Assembly: GCA_964628235.1 (NCBI GenBank)
Contig: CAZVLU010000001.1
Span: 1 to 64,000, forward strand
Direction: 5' to 3'
Origin: CAMAVH01 sp964628235
GTDB lineage: Bacteria; Pseudomonadota; Alphaproteobacteria; SMXQ01
Length of the DNA: 64,000 nucleotides
The notes beneath the pieces are model-generated. The model was given only the letters and a program-made list of their open reading frames with translations, was not told the origin of the DNA and did no database searches. Every line of letters begins with the position of its first letter. Within the stretch, counting starts at the first letter, position 1. A program made the translations under genes and the position numbers. Of this stretch, positions 16,029 to 24,910 are shown piece after piece.

Positions 16029-16904
16029 ATGCCGTTCCCGCGCCTGCTCATCCCCCTGCTGCCGTTGCTCGCTTGGCTGCCCGGCTGTTCGGGCGCCGAC
16101 TTCGTCAATTCGATGGTGCCGCGCGAGGGTTACCGCGTCGTCAGCGATGTGGCTTACGGGCCGGGAGCCCGGCACAAGCTCGACGTCTACATTCCCGACG
16201 CCGCGCCGGCCAGTTTGCCGACCGTGCTGTTTCTGTACGGCGGCGGATGGACCAGCGGATCAAAGGCCGATTACCTTTTCGTCGGCGAAGCCTTCGCCAC
16301 GCGCGGCTATGCCGTGGTGATCGCCGACTATCGCCTCTATCCCGAGATCAAATATCCCGCCTTCCTCGAAGACAGCGCCGCCGCCGTCGCTTGGGTGAAA
16401 GGCCGCATGGCGGCGGAGACCGGCATCGCGCCGAGCGCGCTCTATCTGATGGGCCATTCCGCCGGCGCTTACAATGCGGCGATGCTCACCGTCGATCCGC
16501 GCTGGCTCGCAGCGCAGAATTTGCGGGTCTGCGATACGGTCGACGCCTTCGTCGGCTTGGCGGGACCTTATGATTTCCGGCCGCTGACGGGACGCACGCT
16601 ACCCGTCATCTTCGGCGGCCCGACGCCGGACGGCGTCATGCCGGTCGATCACGTCGCCAGCCGACCGCCGCCGATGCTGCTGATCAGCGGCCTCGATGAC
16701 ACCACCGTGCGCCCGGCCAACAGCCGTAGCCTCGCCGCGAAAGCGCGCGCGGCGGGCGGCATGGTCGAGGAGAAATATTACCCCGACATCGGCCATATCT
16801 GGCTGGTCGGCAGCCTCGGCGCGCCGTTGCAACATATGGCGCCGACGGTGAAGGACGTGGATGGATTTCTGAAGAAGCTGCCGCGCGGCGGATGCGGGCC
16901 TTAA
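16029..16904 (+). CDS. Alpha/beta hydrolase (esterase-like) lipoprotein
   Basis: A 291-residue alpha/beta hydrolase. A signal peptide ends in a lipobox (WLPGC, Cys20), so it is probably a lipoprotein facing the periplasm. The oxyanion motif is LYGGGW (instead of HGGGW), the nucleophile is Ser144 in GHSAG, the acid is probably in SGLDDTTV and the base is His in DIGHIWL. This layout matches carboxylesterase/kynurenine-formamidase-like enzymes; the substrate is unknown. A dispersed repeat element follows immediately. Confidence 0.87.
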   Translation: MPFPRLLIPLLPLLAWLPGCSGADFVNSMVPREGYRVVSDVAYGPGARHKLDVYIPDAAPASLPTVLFLYGGGWTSGSKADYLFVGEAFATRGYAVVIADYRLYPEIKYPAFLEDSAAAVAWVKGRMAAETGIAPSALYLMGHSAGAYNAAMLTVDPRWLAAQNLRVCDTVDAFVGLAGPYDFRPLTGRTLPVIFGGPTPDGVMPVDHVASRPPPMLLISGLDDTTVRPANSRSLAAKARAAGGMVEEKYYPDIGHIWLVGSLGAPLQHMAPTVKDVDGFLKKLPRGGCGP

Positions 16905-16913
16905 ATCCATTAT

Positions 16914-17004
16914 CCCGTCATGGCCGGACTAGTTCCGGCCATCCACGCCTTACGATGCTGAAACAAGAAGGCGTGGATACCCGGGCCAAGCCCGGGCATG
17001 ACAG
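16914..17004. repeat. Dispersed palindromic element, copy 1
   Basis: A ~90-bp element between the esterase and lysK 3' ends. It contains nested inverted repeats (TGGCCGG/CCGGCCA, ATCCACGCCTT versus AAGGCGTGGAT, CCCGGGC/GCCCGGG). Read on the minus strand it encodes VMPGLGPGIHAF...AWMAGTSPAMT, a string widely seen in alphaproteobacterial intergenic repeats. A second copy lies downstream of the terB-like gene. Confidence 0.9.
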
Positions 17005-17022
17005 CGGAGTAAACGGGGCAGC

Positions 17023-18609
17023 CTAAGCCGCCAAGTCCTCGCCTTTGATCGCGCGGCGGATCAGCGCCAGCGTTTCCGGCACGCCGTAGAGCGCGATGAA
17101 GCTGCCCATGCGCGGGCCTTGCGTCTGGCCGAGCAGAATCTCGTAGAGCGCGCCGAACCAGGCGCGCAGTTCGGCGAAGCCGTGGCGCTTGCCGACTTCG
17201 AACACCTGGTTCTGGATTTCTTCGGGCGTCGCGCCGGCGGGCAGCGTCTCCAGCGTCTTGGCGAGATCGTCCAGCGCGGCCAGCTCGACGTCGCTCGCCT
17301 TGCGGTAGGTCTTGGCCGGCTTCACGAAGTCGCGGTAATAGGCGACGGCGTAGCCAACCAGCTTGTCGAGGATCGGCGCGCTTTCGGGCGTCGCGTCCGG
17401 CGCGTAGCGCGAGATGAAGCTCCACAGCAGGCTCTTGTCCTGCGCGTTGCAGACGCTGGCGAGGTTCAACAACATCCCATAGCTGACCGGCAAAGTCTCA
17501 TGCGGCGGCTGGCCGGCATGGATATGCCACACCGGGTTCTGCAGCTTCTTCGCCATGTCCTCGCCCGGGAACTTCTCGATGAAGGTCAGGTAGTCGTCGA
17601 CATGGCGCGGGATGACGTCGAAGTAGAGACGCTTGGCCTTGCGCGGCGAATTGAACATATAAAGCGCGAGGCTTTCCGGCGGCGCGTAGGTCAGCCATTC
17701 ATCGACCGTCAGGCCGTTGCCCTTCGACTTGGAGATCTTCTGGCCCTTGTCGTCGAGGAACAGCTCATAAGTGAAGCTCTCGGGCGGCGTGCCGCCGAGG
17801 ATGCGGCAAATCTGCGTCGAGAGCTTGACCGAATCGATCAGGTCCTTGCCCGACATTTCATAGTCGACGTTGAAGGCGGCCCAACGCATCGCCCAGTCGC
17901 ACTTCCATTGCAGCTTCACATGGCCGCCGGTGACCGGCGTCTCGACCAGGCTGCCGTCCTCGTCGCGATAGACGATGGTGCCGGCCGCGACATTGCGCTC
18001 GACCACGGGCACTTGCAGCACCACGCCGGTCTTCTTGCAGACCGGCAGGAACGGCGAATAGGTCGCCTGGCGCTCGGCGCGCAAGGAGGGCAGCATCACG
18101 CCCATGACGGCGTCGTAATGCTCCAACACTTTCAGAAGCGTCTCGTCGAACATGCCGGCCTTGTAGCAAGCCGTGGCGCTGCGAAATTCATATTCGAAGC
18201 CGAAGGTGTCGAGGAAGGCGCGCAGACGGGCGTTGTTATGATGGCCGAAGCTTTCGTGCGTGCCGAACGGATCGGGGATGCTGGTCAGCGGCTTGCCGAG
18301 ATGACTTTTGACCATCTCCTGGTTCGGCACGTTGTCGGGCACGCGACGCAGGCCGTCCATGTCGTCGGAGAAGGCGACGAGCTTGGTCGGCACGTCGGAC
18401 AGCAGCTTGAAGGCGTTGCGCACCATGGTGGTGCGCGCCACTTCGCCGAAGGTGCCGATATGCGGCAGGCCGGAAGGGCCATAGCCGGTCTCGAACAGCA
18501 CGTAGCCTTTGGCCGGCGCTTTGCCGCCGAGGCGGGCCAGCACTTTGCGGGCCTCCTCGAAGGGCCAAGCGTTGCTGGCGAGGGCTAAGGCGCGCAGATC
18601 GTCGGACAC
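17023..18609 (-). CDS. lysK: Lysyl-tRNA synthetase, class I
   Basis: Class I lysyl-tRNA synthetase, 528 residues, which charges tRNA-Lys. The HIGH-type motif is GLPHIGTFGEVART and the KMSKS-type motif is KISKSKGNGL, both in the normal order. YKAGMFDETLL, YEMSGKDLIDS and the C-terminal helical block (GFAELRAWFGALYEILLGQT) match the family. Class I LysRS is standard in many alphaproteobacteria in place of class II LysS. Confidence 0.96.
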   Translation of the reverse strand: MSDDLRALALASNAWPFEEARKVLARLGGKAPAKGYVLFETGYGPSGLPHIGTFGEVARTTMVRNAFKLLSDVPTKLVAFSDDMDGLRRVPDNVPNQEMVKSHLGKPLTSIPDPFGTHESFGHHNNARLRAFLDTFGFEYEFRSATACYKAGMFDETLLKVLEHYDAVMGVMLPSLRAERQATYSPFLPVCKKTGVVLQVPVVERNVAAGTIVYRDEDGSLVETPVTGGHVKLQWKCDWAMRWAAFNVDYEMSGKDLIDSVKLSTQICRILGGTPPESFTYELFLDDKGQKISKSKGNGLTVDEWLTYAPPESLALYMFNSPRKAKRLYFDVIPRHVDDYLTFIEKFPGEDMAKKLQNPVWHIHAGQPPHETLPVSYGMLLNLASVCNAQDKSLLWSFISRYAPDATPESAPILDKLVGYAVAYYRDFVKPAKTYRKASDVELAALDDLAKTLETLPAGATPEEIQNQVFEVGKRHGFAELRAWFGALYEILLGQTQGPRMGSFIALYGVPETLALIRRAIKGEDLAA

Positions 18610-18689
18610 GGCAATGCAACCATAAGTGGGGATGGGTCCGGCAACCTAGGGGCCGCGGGCTGATCCGTCAACGGCTGCGCGAGGCGCGA

Positions 18690-19883
18690 TTAAGCCAGCA
18701 GGCTCAGGGGTTTGTAGGCCGCCAGGCGGCCGATGTCGCCCTTGTAGCCCCACCAGTTGCGCGCCACCGTGGCATAGACCGCCCGGTAGTCGGTGCTGAA
18801 CTTGAGGTCGCCGGCCTCGAGATCGTCGAGGCTCGGCTGGGCGCCGTGAAAACCGCCCTTGGCCTTGCCGCCCATCACCAGATGCGGCGCGGCGGTGCCG
18901 TGATCGGTGCCCCTGCTGGCGTTCTCGTTGGCGCGCCGGCCGAACTCCGAATAGGTCATCACCAGAACGTCGTTCCAATGGCCGGTCTGGATCATCGCCT
19001 CGCGGAACGCCGCCAAGCCTTCGGCCAATTGCTTGAGCAGGTTCTCATGCTGGCCGCGCTGATTGACATGGGTGTCGAAACTGCCGAGCGAGACTTTCAG
19101 AACCGGTACGCCTGCCCGCGCCATGATGAGCTGGGTGGCGATCTTGAGCTGGTTGCCGAAGGCATTGTTGGGAAACTCGACCGGCAGGGCCGGCGGCTCG
19201 GCGAATAGCGGCGCCAGCTTGGTCGAAGCGTCGAGCAGCTCGGCGCGGGTGCGCAGCAGATGGCCGAGCGCGCCGCCGCCGTCGTTGTTCTTCGCCGCCT
19301 GAATTCTCTGCGCCTGGGCGATGAACTGATCGGGCTTGTCCATGATGACATTGCGCATCGCAGCGCCGGTCAGCGGGCCGAACTCGTAATCGCCGATGAC
19401 GATGCCATCGGCGGTCTTGCCGACATTGCCGCGCAGCACGCTGGCGATCCAGCCCTCGCGCAGCATCTCCTCGCTTTTCGACGCCGTTTCCCAAATCTCG
19501 ATCGAGCGGAAATGCGAGCGGTTGGGCTGCGGATAGCCGACGCCGCGCAAGATGCCGAGCTGGCCCCTGTCCCAGGCGGCCATCAAGGGTTTGAGCGACG
19601 GATGGAAGGCGAGCCCGTCGCCGAGCGTCACCATTTCGTCGGCGTTCAGCACCAGGCTCGGCCGGAGGCGGCGCAAATTCTCGTCCTTGTAAGGGATGAC
19701 GGTATTCAGCCCGTCGTTGCCGCCCTTCAGCTCGACGAGGACAAGGATGCGGTTGCCGATGTTGCCGGCTGGCTGCTTTTGCGCAGCTTGCGCATAGGCG
19801 CGCATGCCGCCCGGGACCGCGCCGTAAATGACGGGCACCAGCGCGCTGGCGCCAAGAAACTTGAGAGCGTCGCGGCGGTTCAT
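18690..19883 (-). CDS. DUF1501 domain protein (Tat-exported)
   Basis: A 397-residue protein beginning with a twin-arginine signal (MNRRDALKFLGASALVPVIY), so it is predicted to be exported folded. The body carries DUF1501 blocks: LVLVELKGGNDGLNTVIPY, GVGYPQPNRSHFRSIEIWE, SFDTHVNQRGQHENLLKQL, VMTYSEFGRRANENASRGTD and HGTAAPHLVMGG, with alkaline-phosphatase-like metal-site residues. The biochemical role is unknown. It starts eight bases after the DUF1800 stop; the two are almost always paired and probably work together in the envelope. The frame is open upstream, but only this ATG gives a signal peptide. Confidence 0.9.
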   Translation of the reverse strand: MNRRDALKFLGASALVPVIYGAVPGGMRAYAQAAQKQPAGNIGNRILVLVELKGGNDGLNTVIPYKDENLRRLRPSLVLNADEMVTLGDGLAFHPSLKPLMAAWDRGQLGILRGVGYPQPNRSHFRSIEIWETASKSEEMLREGWIASVLRGNVGKTADGIVIGDYEFGPLTGAAMRNVIMDKPDQFIAQAQRIQAAKNNDGGGALGHLLRTRAELLDASTKLAPLFAEPPALPVEFPNNAFGNQLKIATQLIMARAGVPVLKVSLGSFDTHVNQRGQHENLLKQLAEGLAAFREAMIQTGHWNDVLVMTYSEFGRRANENASRGTDHGTAAPHLVMGGKAKGGFHGAQPSLDDLEAGDLKFSTDYRAVYATVARNWWGYKGDIGRLAAYKPLSLLA

Positions 19884-19891
19884 GGCGAGTC

Positions 19892-21325
19892 TCACTTCAA
19901 CTGATAGACGGGATCGAGGAACAGGGCGGCGATGCGGGCGCGCTCGGGCGCGTCGGCGGCAGGCGGATTGACCGCCGGCTTGGCCAGCAGCAGCGCCGCC
20001 AATTCCGCTTCGAGCGCGGCGCCCTTGGCGCCGGCTTTGCTGTCGTCGGTGGCGGCGGCCATGGTCGGCGGGCGGCGGCTCATGTTGGCCATGCCCGGTT
20101 GCGCGGGGCCGAGCCGGTCGCCGCGCAGCAGACGCTGCAAGAATTGCTCGCGCGCCAGCAGCGTGTCGGTGCTGATCCAGGCGGTGTGGCCGGCCCAACC
20201 TTTGACGTTCGGCGGATCGAAAATATCCTGGCCGAGGCGACGCCCGTAACGCGCTAGGGAATCGCCGTCGGCCGGCGTCTCCTTGAAGAAGCGCACGGTG
20301 CCGACGAGCAATTCGACCGGCGACTTGATCAACTCGCCGCGATTCTTCGCCGCCCAGAAGGCGTCGGAGGTCAGCAACGCCAGCATCAAGGGTTTGATCT
20401 CATAATTGCCGTCGCGGAAAACAGCGGCGAGGCGCTTGATCTCTTTCGCATCGGGCGTCGGCGAGACGAACTCGCGCCACAGCTTCTCGGTGATGAACTC
20501 CGCCGTGCGCGGCTGTTGCAAGATCAGCTTGAGGATGTCGTCGCCGTCGAAGCGGCCGGTGCGGCCCAAAAAAGTCTTGCTGTCGGGATCATGGATGCGG
20601 ACGTTCTCGACGAAGCGCTCGCGGTCGCGGTCGGTGGTCCAGCCGGTGAAGGCGCGCGCCGCGTTCTTGATGTCCTGTTCCGTGTAATGGCCTTCGCCGA
20701 GGGTGAACAGCTCGAGCAATTCGCGGGCGAAATTCTCGTTCGGACGTTCCCAGCGGTTCAAGCGGTTGTCGAGATAGTCGAGCATCACCGGATCGCGCGC
20801 GATCTCGCGCAGCAAGGTGGCGAAATTGCCCAGGCTCTCGCGGCGCAGCAGCGCGTTCTGACGGTAATGCAGCACCGGCGAGCGCGTCTTGCGCAACGAC
20901 GAGGTGAAATGGTTGTGCCAGAACAGCGTCATGCGCTCGGTGACCGGCGACGGCGTGGCGAGCATCTCGTCGTACCACCAGGCTTTCAGATCCTGCGCTT
21001 TCTCGTTGGTGCGCTTTTGCAGAGCGGCGCGGTCGGTCGCGTTCAACTGGCCGAGGACTGGGAAGGCCGGCGTCTTGTCGGCGAGCCAAGCGGGGCCCGG
21101 CGTCACGGCTTGGGTGCGCGCGCCATCGAGAATCTGCCGCACCGCCTGCTCGCGCGTCAGCGACGCCAGACCAGCGGCCTCTTCGCGGGTCGCGCCGAAG
21201 CCGGTGCGCGCCAGCAGATGCCGCGCGTCGGCGGCATCCAAAGCTTGCGCCGCATCGACGCCGGCGCCCATTAGGGCCAAAGCGACGAGAACGGAACGCA
21301 GCAACGGGACGACGAACAGTCGCAT
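19892..21325 (-). CDS. DUF1800 domain protein (exported)
   Basis: A 477-residue protein with an N-terminal signal peptide (FVVPLLRSVLVALALMGAGV...AAQA). DUF1800 blocks follow: DARHLLARTGFGAT, WWYDEMLATPSPVTERMTLF, WHNHFTSSL, NENFARELLELFTLGEGHYT, AARAFTGWT and FDPPNVKGWAGHTAWIS. The family is periplasmic with unknown chemistry, and its gene is typically directly upstream of a DUF1501 gene, as here. I start at MRLFVV, which has a GGAG site and a signal peptide; the frame is open further upstream. Confidence 0.9.
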   Translation of the reverse strand: MRLFVVPLLRSVLVALALMGAGVDAAQALDAADARHLLARTGFGATREEAAGLASLTREQAVRQILDGARTQAVTPGPAWLADKTPAFPVLGQLNATDRAALQKRTNEKAQDLKAWWYDEMLATPSPVTERMTLFWHNHFTSSLRKTRSPVLHYRQNALLRRESLGNFATLLREIARDPVMLDYLDNRLNRWERPNENFARELLELFTLGEGHYTEQDIKNAARAFTGWTTDRDRERFVENVRIHDPDSKTFLGRTGRFDGDDILKLILQQPRTAEFITEKLWREFVSPTPDAKEIKRLAAVFRDGNYEIKPLMLALLTSDAFWAAKNRGELIKSPVELLVGTVRFFKETPADGDSLARYGRRLGQDIFDPPNVKGWAGHTAWISTDTLLAREQFLQRLLRGDRLGPAQPGMANMSRRPPTMAAATDDSKAGAKGAALEAELAALLLAKPAVNPPAADAPERARIAALFLDPVYQLK

Positions 21326-21510
21326 CGAGAATGGCTCCGGCAAGGTGAATGACAATCCCCAGCGTCTCACGTGAGACGGTTGAAGGATTATACGGCTGGC
21401 GGCGGATGATCCGTCGCGCTTTCCCAACGCCGGGTTAATCGGCGGCATTTTAGGAATTTTTCGATCCCCGCTAGCCGCCCGACGGCGCAACCCTTACATT
21501 GGGGTAAACC

Positions 21511-24342
21511 ATGAACACGCCCACCTCCATGAAGATGACGGCCTCCTTCGCCCCCGTCCTGGTCGCCGGCATCAGCCGCGCGGTGGCGATCACCGCCGAC
21601 GGCGAAATCGTCGAGATGCCGCCGCGCGAGATGGCGCGGCATTTGGGCCTGCATAAGGCGAGAGATGGCGGCTTGTTCGAGAACGCCCCGCCGCTGCTCT
21701 GCCATGCCCCGGCCATCGCCCGGCGGCTCAACGTGCCGCTGTTCCCGGCGCGCGACCTGCTCGAGCTCTACGCCTTCGTCTGCCCGGCCAAATTCTGCCT
21801 GCCGACGCCGCGCGGGCTCGCCGAGGCTTTGGGTCTGACGGTCGCCGCCGGCCTGCTCGCCGAAGCGGAAGCCTTGCAGGCCGCCGCCGGCACGCTGCTC
21901 GACAAGCTGGCCAAGCTCGACGGCGAGCCGCTGCGCGAAGCCGCCGAGACCGCCCGCGTCATGGCCCGCGCCGGCTGGGCCTGGGGGCCAGAATGTATGG
22001 CGGCGCTGGGGACGCTGACGCCGCAAGCAGAAACACCGCAGCCGGGCGTGACCAGTTTGTCTCCCCTGCGCGTCTGGACCAAGCTGCGCGAATGGCAAGA
22101 CGAGCCGCCGCCCGCCCCGCCCGGCACGCTGGCGGTCGATCCTGATGACGCGCGCGAGCGGCTTGTCGCGCTTGTGGGTCAGACACGAGAGGCGCGCACT
22201 CAGCAATCCGATTATGCCGCCGCCGCCGCCGCCGCCTTCGCGCCGCGCGACGCGGCGGACGATCCGCGCGTCGTGCTCGCCGAAGCGGGCACCGGCACCG
22301 GCAAGACGCTCGGCTATATCGCGCCGGCCAGCTTGTGGGCCGAGAAGAACAAGGGCGCGGTATGGCTCAGCACCTACACGCGCAATCTGCAACGCCAGCT
22401 CGATGCCGAGCTCGACCGGCTGCATCCCGATCCGGCGGAGAAAGCCGCGCGCGTCGTCATCCGCAAGGGCCGCGAGAATTATCTCTGCTTGCTGAACCTC
22501 GAAGAGCAGGTCAACCGCGCCGCCGTGACGACGCGCGAGACCGTGGCGACGGCACTGATGGCGCGCTGGGCGCGGGCGACGCGCGACGGCGACATGGTCG
22601 GCGGCGACTTCCCCTCCTGGCTGTCGCAGCTTCTCGGCTTCATGCCGACCCTGGGCCTCGCCGACCGGCGCGGCGAATGCATCTATGCGGCTTGCGACCA
22701 TTGGCGCAAATGCTTCATCGAAAAGACCGTACGGCGCGCCCGCCATGCCGACATCGTCGTCGCCAATCACGCGCTGGTGATGGCGCAGGCGGCGCTCGCC
22801 GGGCTGGACGACGCCAACGTGCCGACGCGCTATGTGTTCGATGAAGGCCATCATCTGTTCGACGCCGCCGACAGCGCCTTCGCCGCCCACCTCGGCGGCC
22901 GCGAGACGGCCGAATTGCGCCGCTGGCTGCTCGGCGCCGAAACCACCAGCGGGAGACCTTCGCGCGCGCGCGGCTTGCAAAAACGCATCGGCGACCTGTT
23001 CGCCGGCGACGGCGAAGCCGAAGACCTGCTGACCACGGCGCTGCGCGCCGCCCGCGCCCTGCCCGGCGACGGCTGGCAAAAGCGCCTCGGCGAAGACCAA
23101 GCGCTGTCCGGCGTGCCGAAAGGCGCGATGGAGAGTTTCCTCGCATTGGTGCGCCAGCAGGTGCTGGCGCGCGCCCCTGACGCCGAAGCCGGCTACAGCC
23201 TGGAAGCCGAAAAGACGCCGTTGATCGGCGGCCTCGCCGAATCGGCCAAGTTGCTCGACGAGGCGCTGCAAGGCCTGCAAGCGCCGATCGCCAAGCTCGG
23301 CGCCAAGCTGGCGCGCTTTCTCGATGAGAAGGCCGACGAGTTGGACACGGCGACGCGTCAGCGCATCGAAGGCGCGCTGAAAAGCCTGGAGCGCCGCGCC
23401 GCCATTCCGCTCGCCGCCTGGCGCGCCATGCTGGCGACCATCGACGAGGACGCGCCGCCCGATTTCGCCGACTGGTTCTCGGTCGAGCGCATGGACGGCC
23501 GCGAGGTCGATGTCGGCCTGCATCGCCATTGGGTCGACCCCTCGGTGCCCTTCGCGCGCAACGTGCTGGAGCCGGCCCATGGCGCGCTGATCACCTCGGC
23601 GACCTTGCGCGATGGCGCGACGGAAGACTGGGCCAGCGCCGAAGCGCGCAGCGGCGCGAAACATTTGCCGAGCCCGGCGTCGCACATCGCCGTGCCGTCG
23701 CCGTTCGACTATCCCGCTTGCACCCGCGTCTTCGTCGTCACCGATGTCGCCAAGGCCAATCCTGCCGCCGTGGCCAGCGCCTATCGTAGCTTGTTTCTGG
23801 CATCCGGCGGCGGCGCGCTCGGGCTGTTCACATCCATCGCGCGCTTGCGCGACGTGCATAGCCGCATCGCGCCGGCGCTCGAAGAAGCCGACATCACGCT
23901 GCTCGCCCAACATATCGACGGGCTCGACACCGGCACGCTGGTCGACATTTTCCGCGCCGAAGAAGATAGCTGCCTGCTCGGCACCGATGCGGTGCGCGAC
24001 GGCGTCGACGTGCCGGGCCGCGCGCTGCGCCTCATCGTGTTCGACCGCGTGCCTTGGCCGCGCCCCGACATTCTGCACAAGGCGCGCCGCCAAGTGTTCG
24101 GCGGCAAGGCGTGGGACGAGACGCTCGCCCGCCTCAAACTGAAACAAGCTTATGGCCGCTTGATCCGTCGCGCCGGCGATCACGGCGTCTTCGTCATGCT
24201 CGATTCGGCCCTGCCGAGCCGGCTCGCCGCCGCCTTCCCGCCCGGCGTCGCCGTGCAACGTCTCGGCTTGGCCGACGCCGTCAGCGAAATTCGAAGTTTT
24301 TTCGCCAGTTCCGGCGTTTCCAACCCGACGAAGCCGGGTTAA
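21511..24342 (+). CDS. ATP-dependent DNA helicase, DinG/XPD type
   Basis: A 943-residue superfamily 2 helicase. Walker A is EAGTGTGKT near residue 258 and the DEAH box reads DEGH near residue 443. Four cysteines between them (NYLC, ECIY, AACD, RKCF) are placed like the [4Fe-4S] ligands of DinG/XPD helicases. The C-terminal motifs VRDGVDVPGRALRLIVFDRV and KQAYGRLIRRAGDHGVFVM complete the helicase core. The N-terminal ~200 residues are unlike the core; they faintly resemble an RNase H-like exonuclease fold without its acidic catalytic set. A role in DNA repair is likely. Confidence 0.88.
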   Translation: MNTPTSMKMTASFAPVLVAGISRAVAITADGEIVEMPPREMARHLGLHKARDGGLFENAPPLLCHAPAIARRLNVPLFPARDLLELYAFVCPAKFCLPTPRGLAEALGLTVAAGLLAEAEALQAAAGTLLDKLAKLDGEPLREAAETARVMARAGWAWGPECMAALGTLTPQAETPQPGVTSLSPLRVWTKLREWQDEPPPAPPGTLAVDPDDARERLVALVGQTREARTQQSDYAAAAAAAFAPRDAADDPRVVLAEAGTGTGKTLGYIAPASLWAEKNKGAVWLSTYTRNLQRQLDAELDRLHPDPAEKAARVVIRKGRENYLCLLNLEEQVNRAAVTTRETVATALMARWARATRDGDMVGGDFPSWLSQLLGFMPTLGLADRRGECIYAACDHWRKCFIEKTVRRARHADIVVANHALVMAQAALAGLDDANVPTRYVFDEGHHLFDAADSAFAAHLGGRETAELRRWLLGAETTSGRPSRARGLQKRIGDLFAGDGEAEDLLTTALRAARALPGDGWQKRLGEDQALSGVPKGAMESFLALVRQQVLARAPDAEAGYSLEAEKTPLIGGLAESAKLLDEALQGLQAPIAKLGAKLARFLDEKADELDTATRQRIEGALKSLERRAAIPLAAWRAMLATIDEDAPPDFADWFSVERMDGREVDVGLHRHWVDPSVPFARNVLEPAHGALITSATLRDGATEDWASAEARSGAKHLPSPASHIAVPSPFDYPACTRVFVVTDVAKANPAAVASAYRSLFLASGGGALGLFTSIARLRDVHSRIAPALEEADITLLAQHIDGLDTGTLVDIFRAEEDSCLLGTDAVRDGVDVPGRALRLIVFDRVPWPRPDILHKARRQVFGGKAWDETLARLKLKQAYGRLIRRAGDHGVFVMLDSALPSRLAAAFPPGVAVQRLGLADAVSEIRSFFASSGVSNPTKPG

Positions 24343-24391
24343 ACGGGTAAACTCTTCCACTGCAACTTTCCCCCGCCGCCAGAGGACTCCC

Positions 24392-24799
24392 ATGAGCATC
24401 GACCACCACGACGCGCTGATCTATTCCATGCTGCTGGTCTCGGCGGCCGACGGCAACATGACCGACAAGGAAATGGCGACCATCGGCGAGATCGTGCGCC
24501 TGGCGCCGATCTTCGCCGACTTCGACATCGAGCGCCTGCCCAAGGCGACCAAGAGCTTCGCCAAATTGATGAACGACGAGGACGGCCTCGAAGGCGCGCT
24601 CAAGGAAGTGAAGAAGCATCTGCCCAAGAATCTACGCGAAACCGCCTACGCCTTCGCGGTCGAGGTCGTCGCCGTCGATCAGGAAGCCAGCCAGGAAGAA
24701 CTGCGCGTGCTGGAATTGATGCGCCACCGCCTCGACGTCGAACGCCTCGCCGCCGCCGGCATCGAACGCGGCGCCGCAGCGCGCTACGCGCGGGCGTAA
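24392..24799 (+). CDS. TerB family protein
   Basis: A 135-residue helical protein of the TerB/YebE-like fold. ALIYSMLLVSAADGNMTDKE carries the conserved acidic (AADG) segment, mirrored in the second half by VEVVAVDQEASQEELRVLEL. TerB-like domains bind divalent metal and are linked to envelope stress. No other tellurite genes are nearby, so a resistance role cannot be claimed. It lies 50 bp downstream of the helicase gene and may share its transcript. Confidence 0.85.
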   Translation: MSIDHHDALIYSMLLVSAADGNMTDKEMATIGEIVRLAPIFADFDIERLPKATKSFAKLMNDEDGLEGALKEVKKHLPKNLRETAYAFAVEVVAVDQEASQEELRVLELMRHRLDVERLAAAGIERGAAARYARA

Positions 24800-24811
24800 G
24801 ACGTCACCTCA

Positions 24812-24904
24812 GCGTCATGCCCGCACTTGGTGCGGGTATCCACGCCTTTTCTTTTATCCGCACCCATAAGGCGTGGATGCCCGGGCCAAGCCCGGGCATG
24901 ACGG
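24812..24904. repeat. Dispersed palindromic element, copy 2
   Basis: The same ~90-bp element as the copy beside lysK. The core (ATCCACGCCTT ... AAGGCGTGGAT followed by GCCCGGGCCAAGCCCGGGCA) is nearly identical and in the same orientation, while the outer arm differs (CCCGCAC/GTGCGGG). It sits between the 3' ends of the terB-like gene and the large oxidoreductase gene. Confidence 0.9.
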
Positions 24905-24910
24905 CTTTAT

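Noticed and set aside
16910..17425. Possible small gene encoding VMPGLGPGIHAF-type protein beside lysK
   Set aside because: The peptide comes from the dispersed palindromic element, which recurs at another locus; it is a repeat, not a gene.
17023..18609. Class I lysyl-tRNA synthetase as evidence of archaeal gene transfer
   Set aside because: Class I LysRS is normal in many alphaproteobacteria, so it is not a sign of recent transfer here.
21388..24399. A ~1,000-codon open frame on the minus strand across the DinG-type helicase gene
   Set aside because: The opposite strand has a clear helicase with all motifs; this frame is a codon-bias shadow.
24392..24799. Tellurite resistance locus
   Set aside because: Only a lone TerB-fold protein is present; no other ter genes, so no resistance function is claimed.
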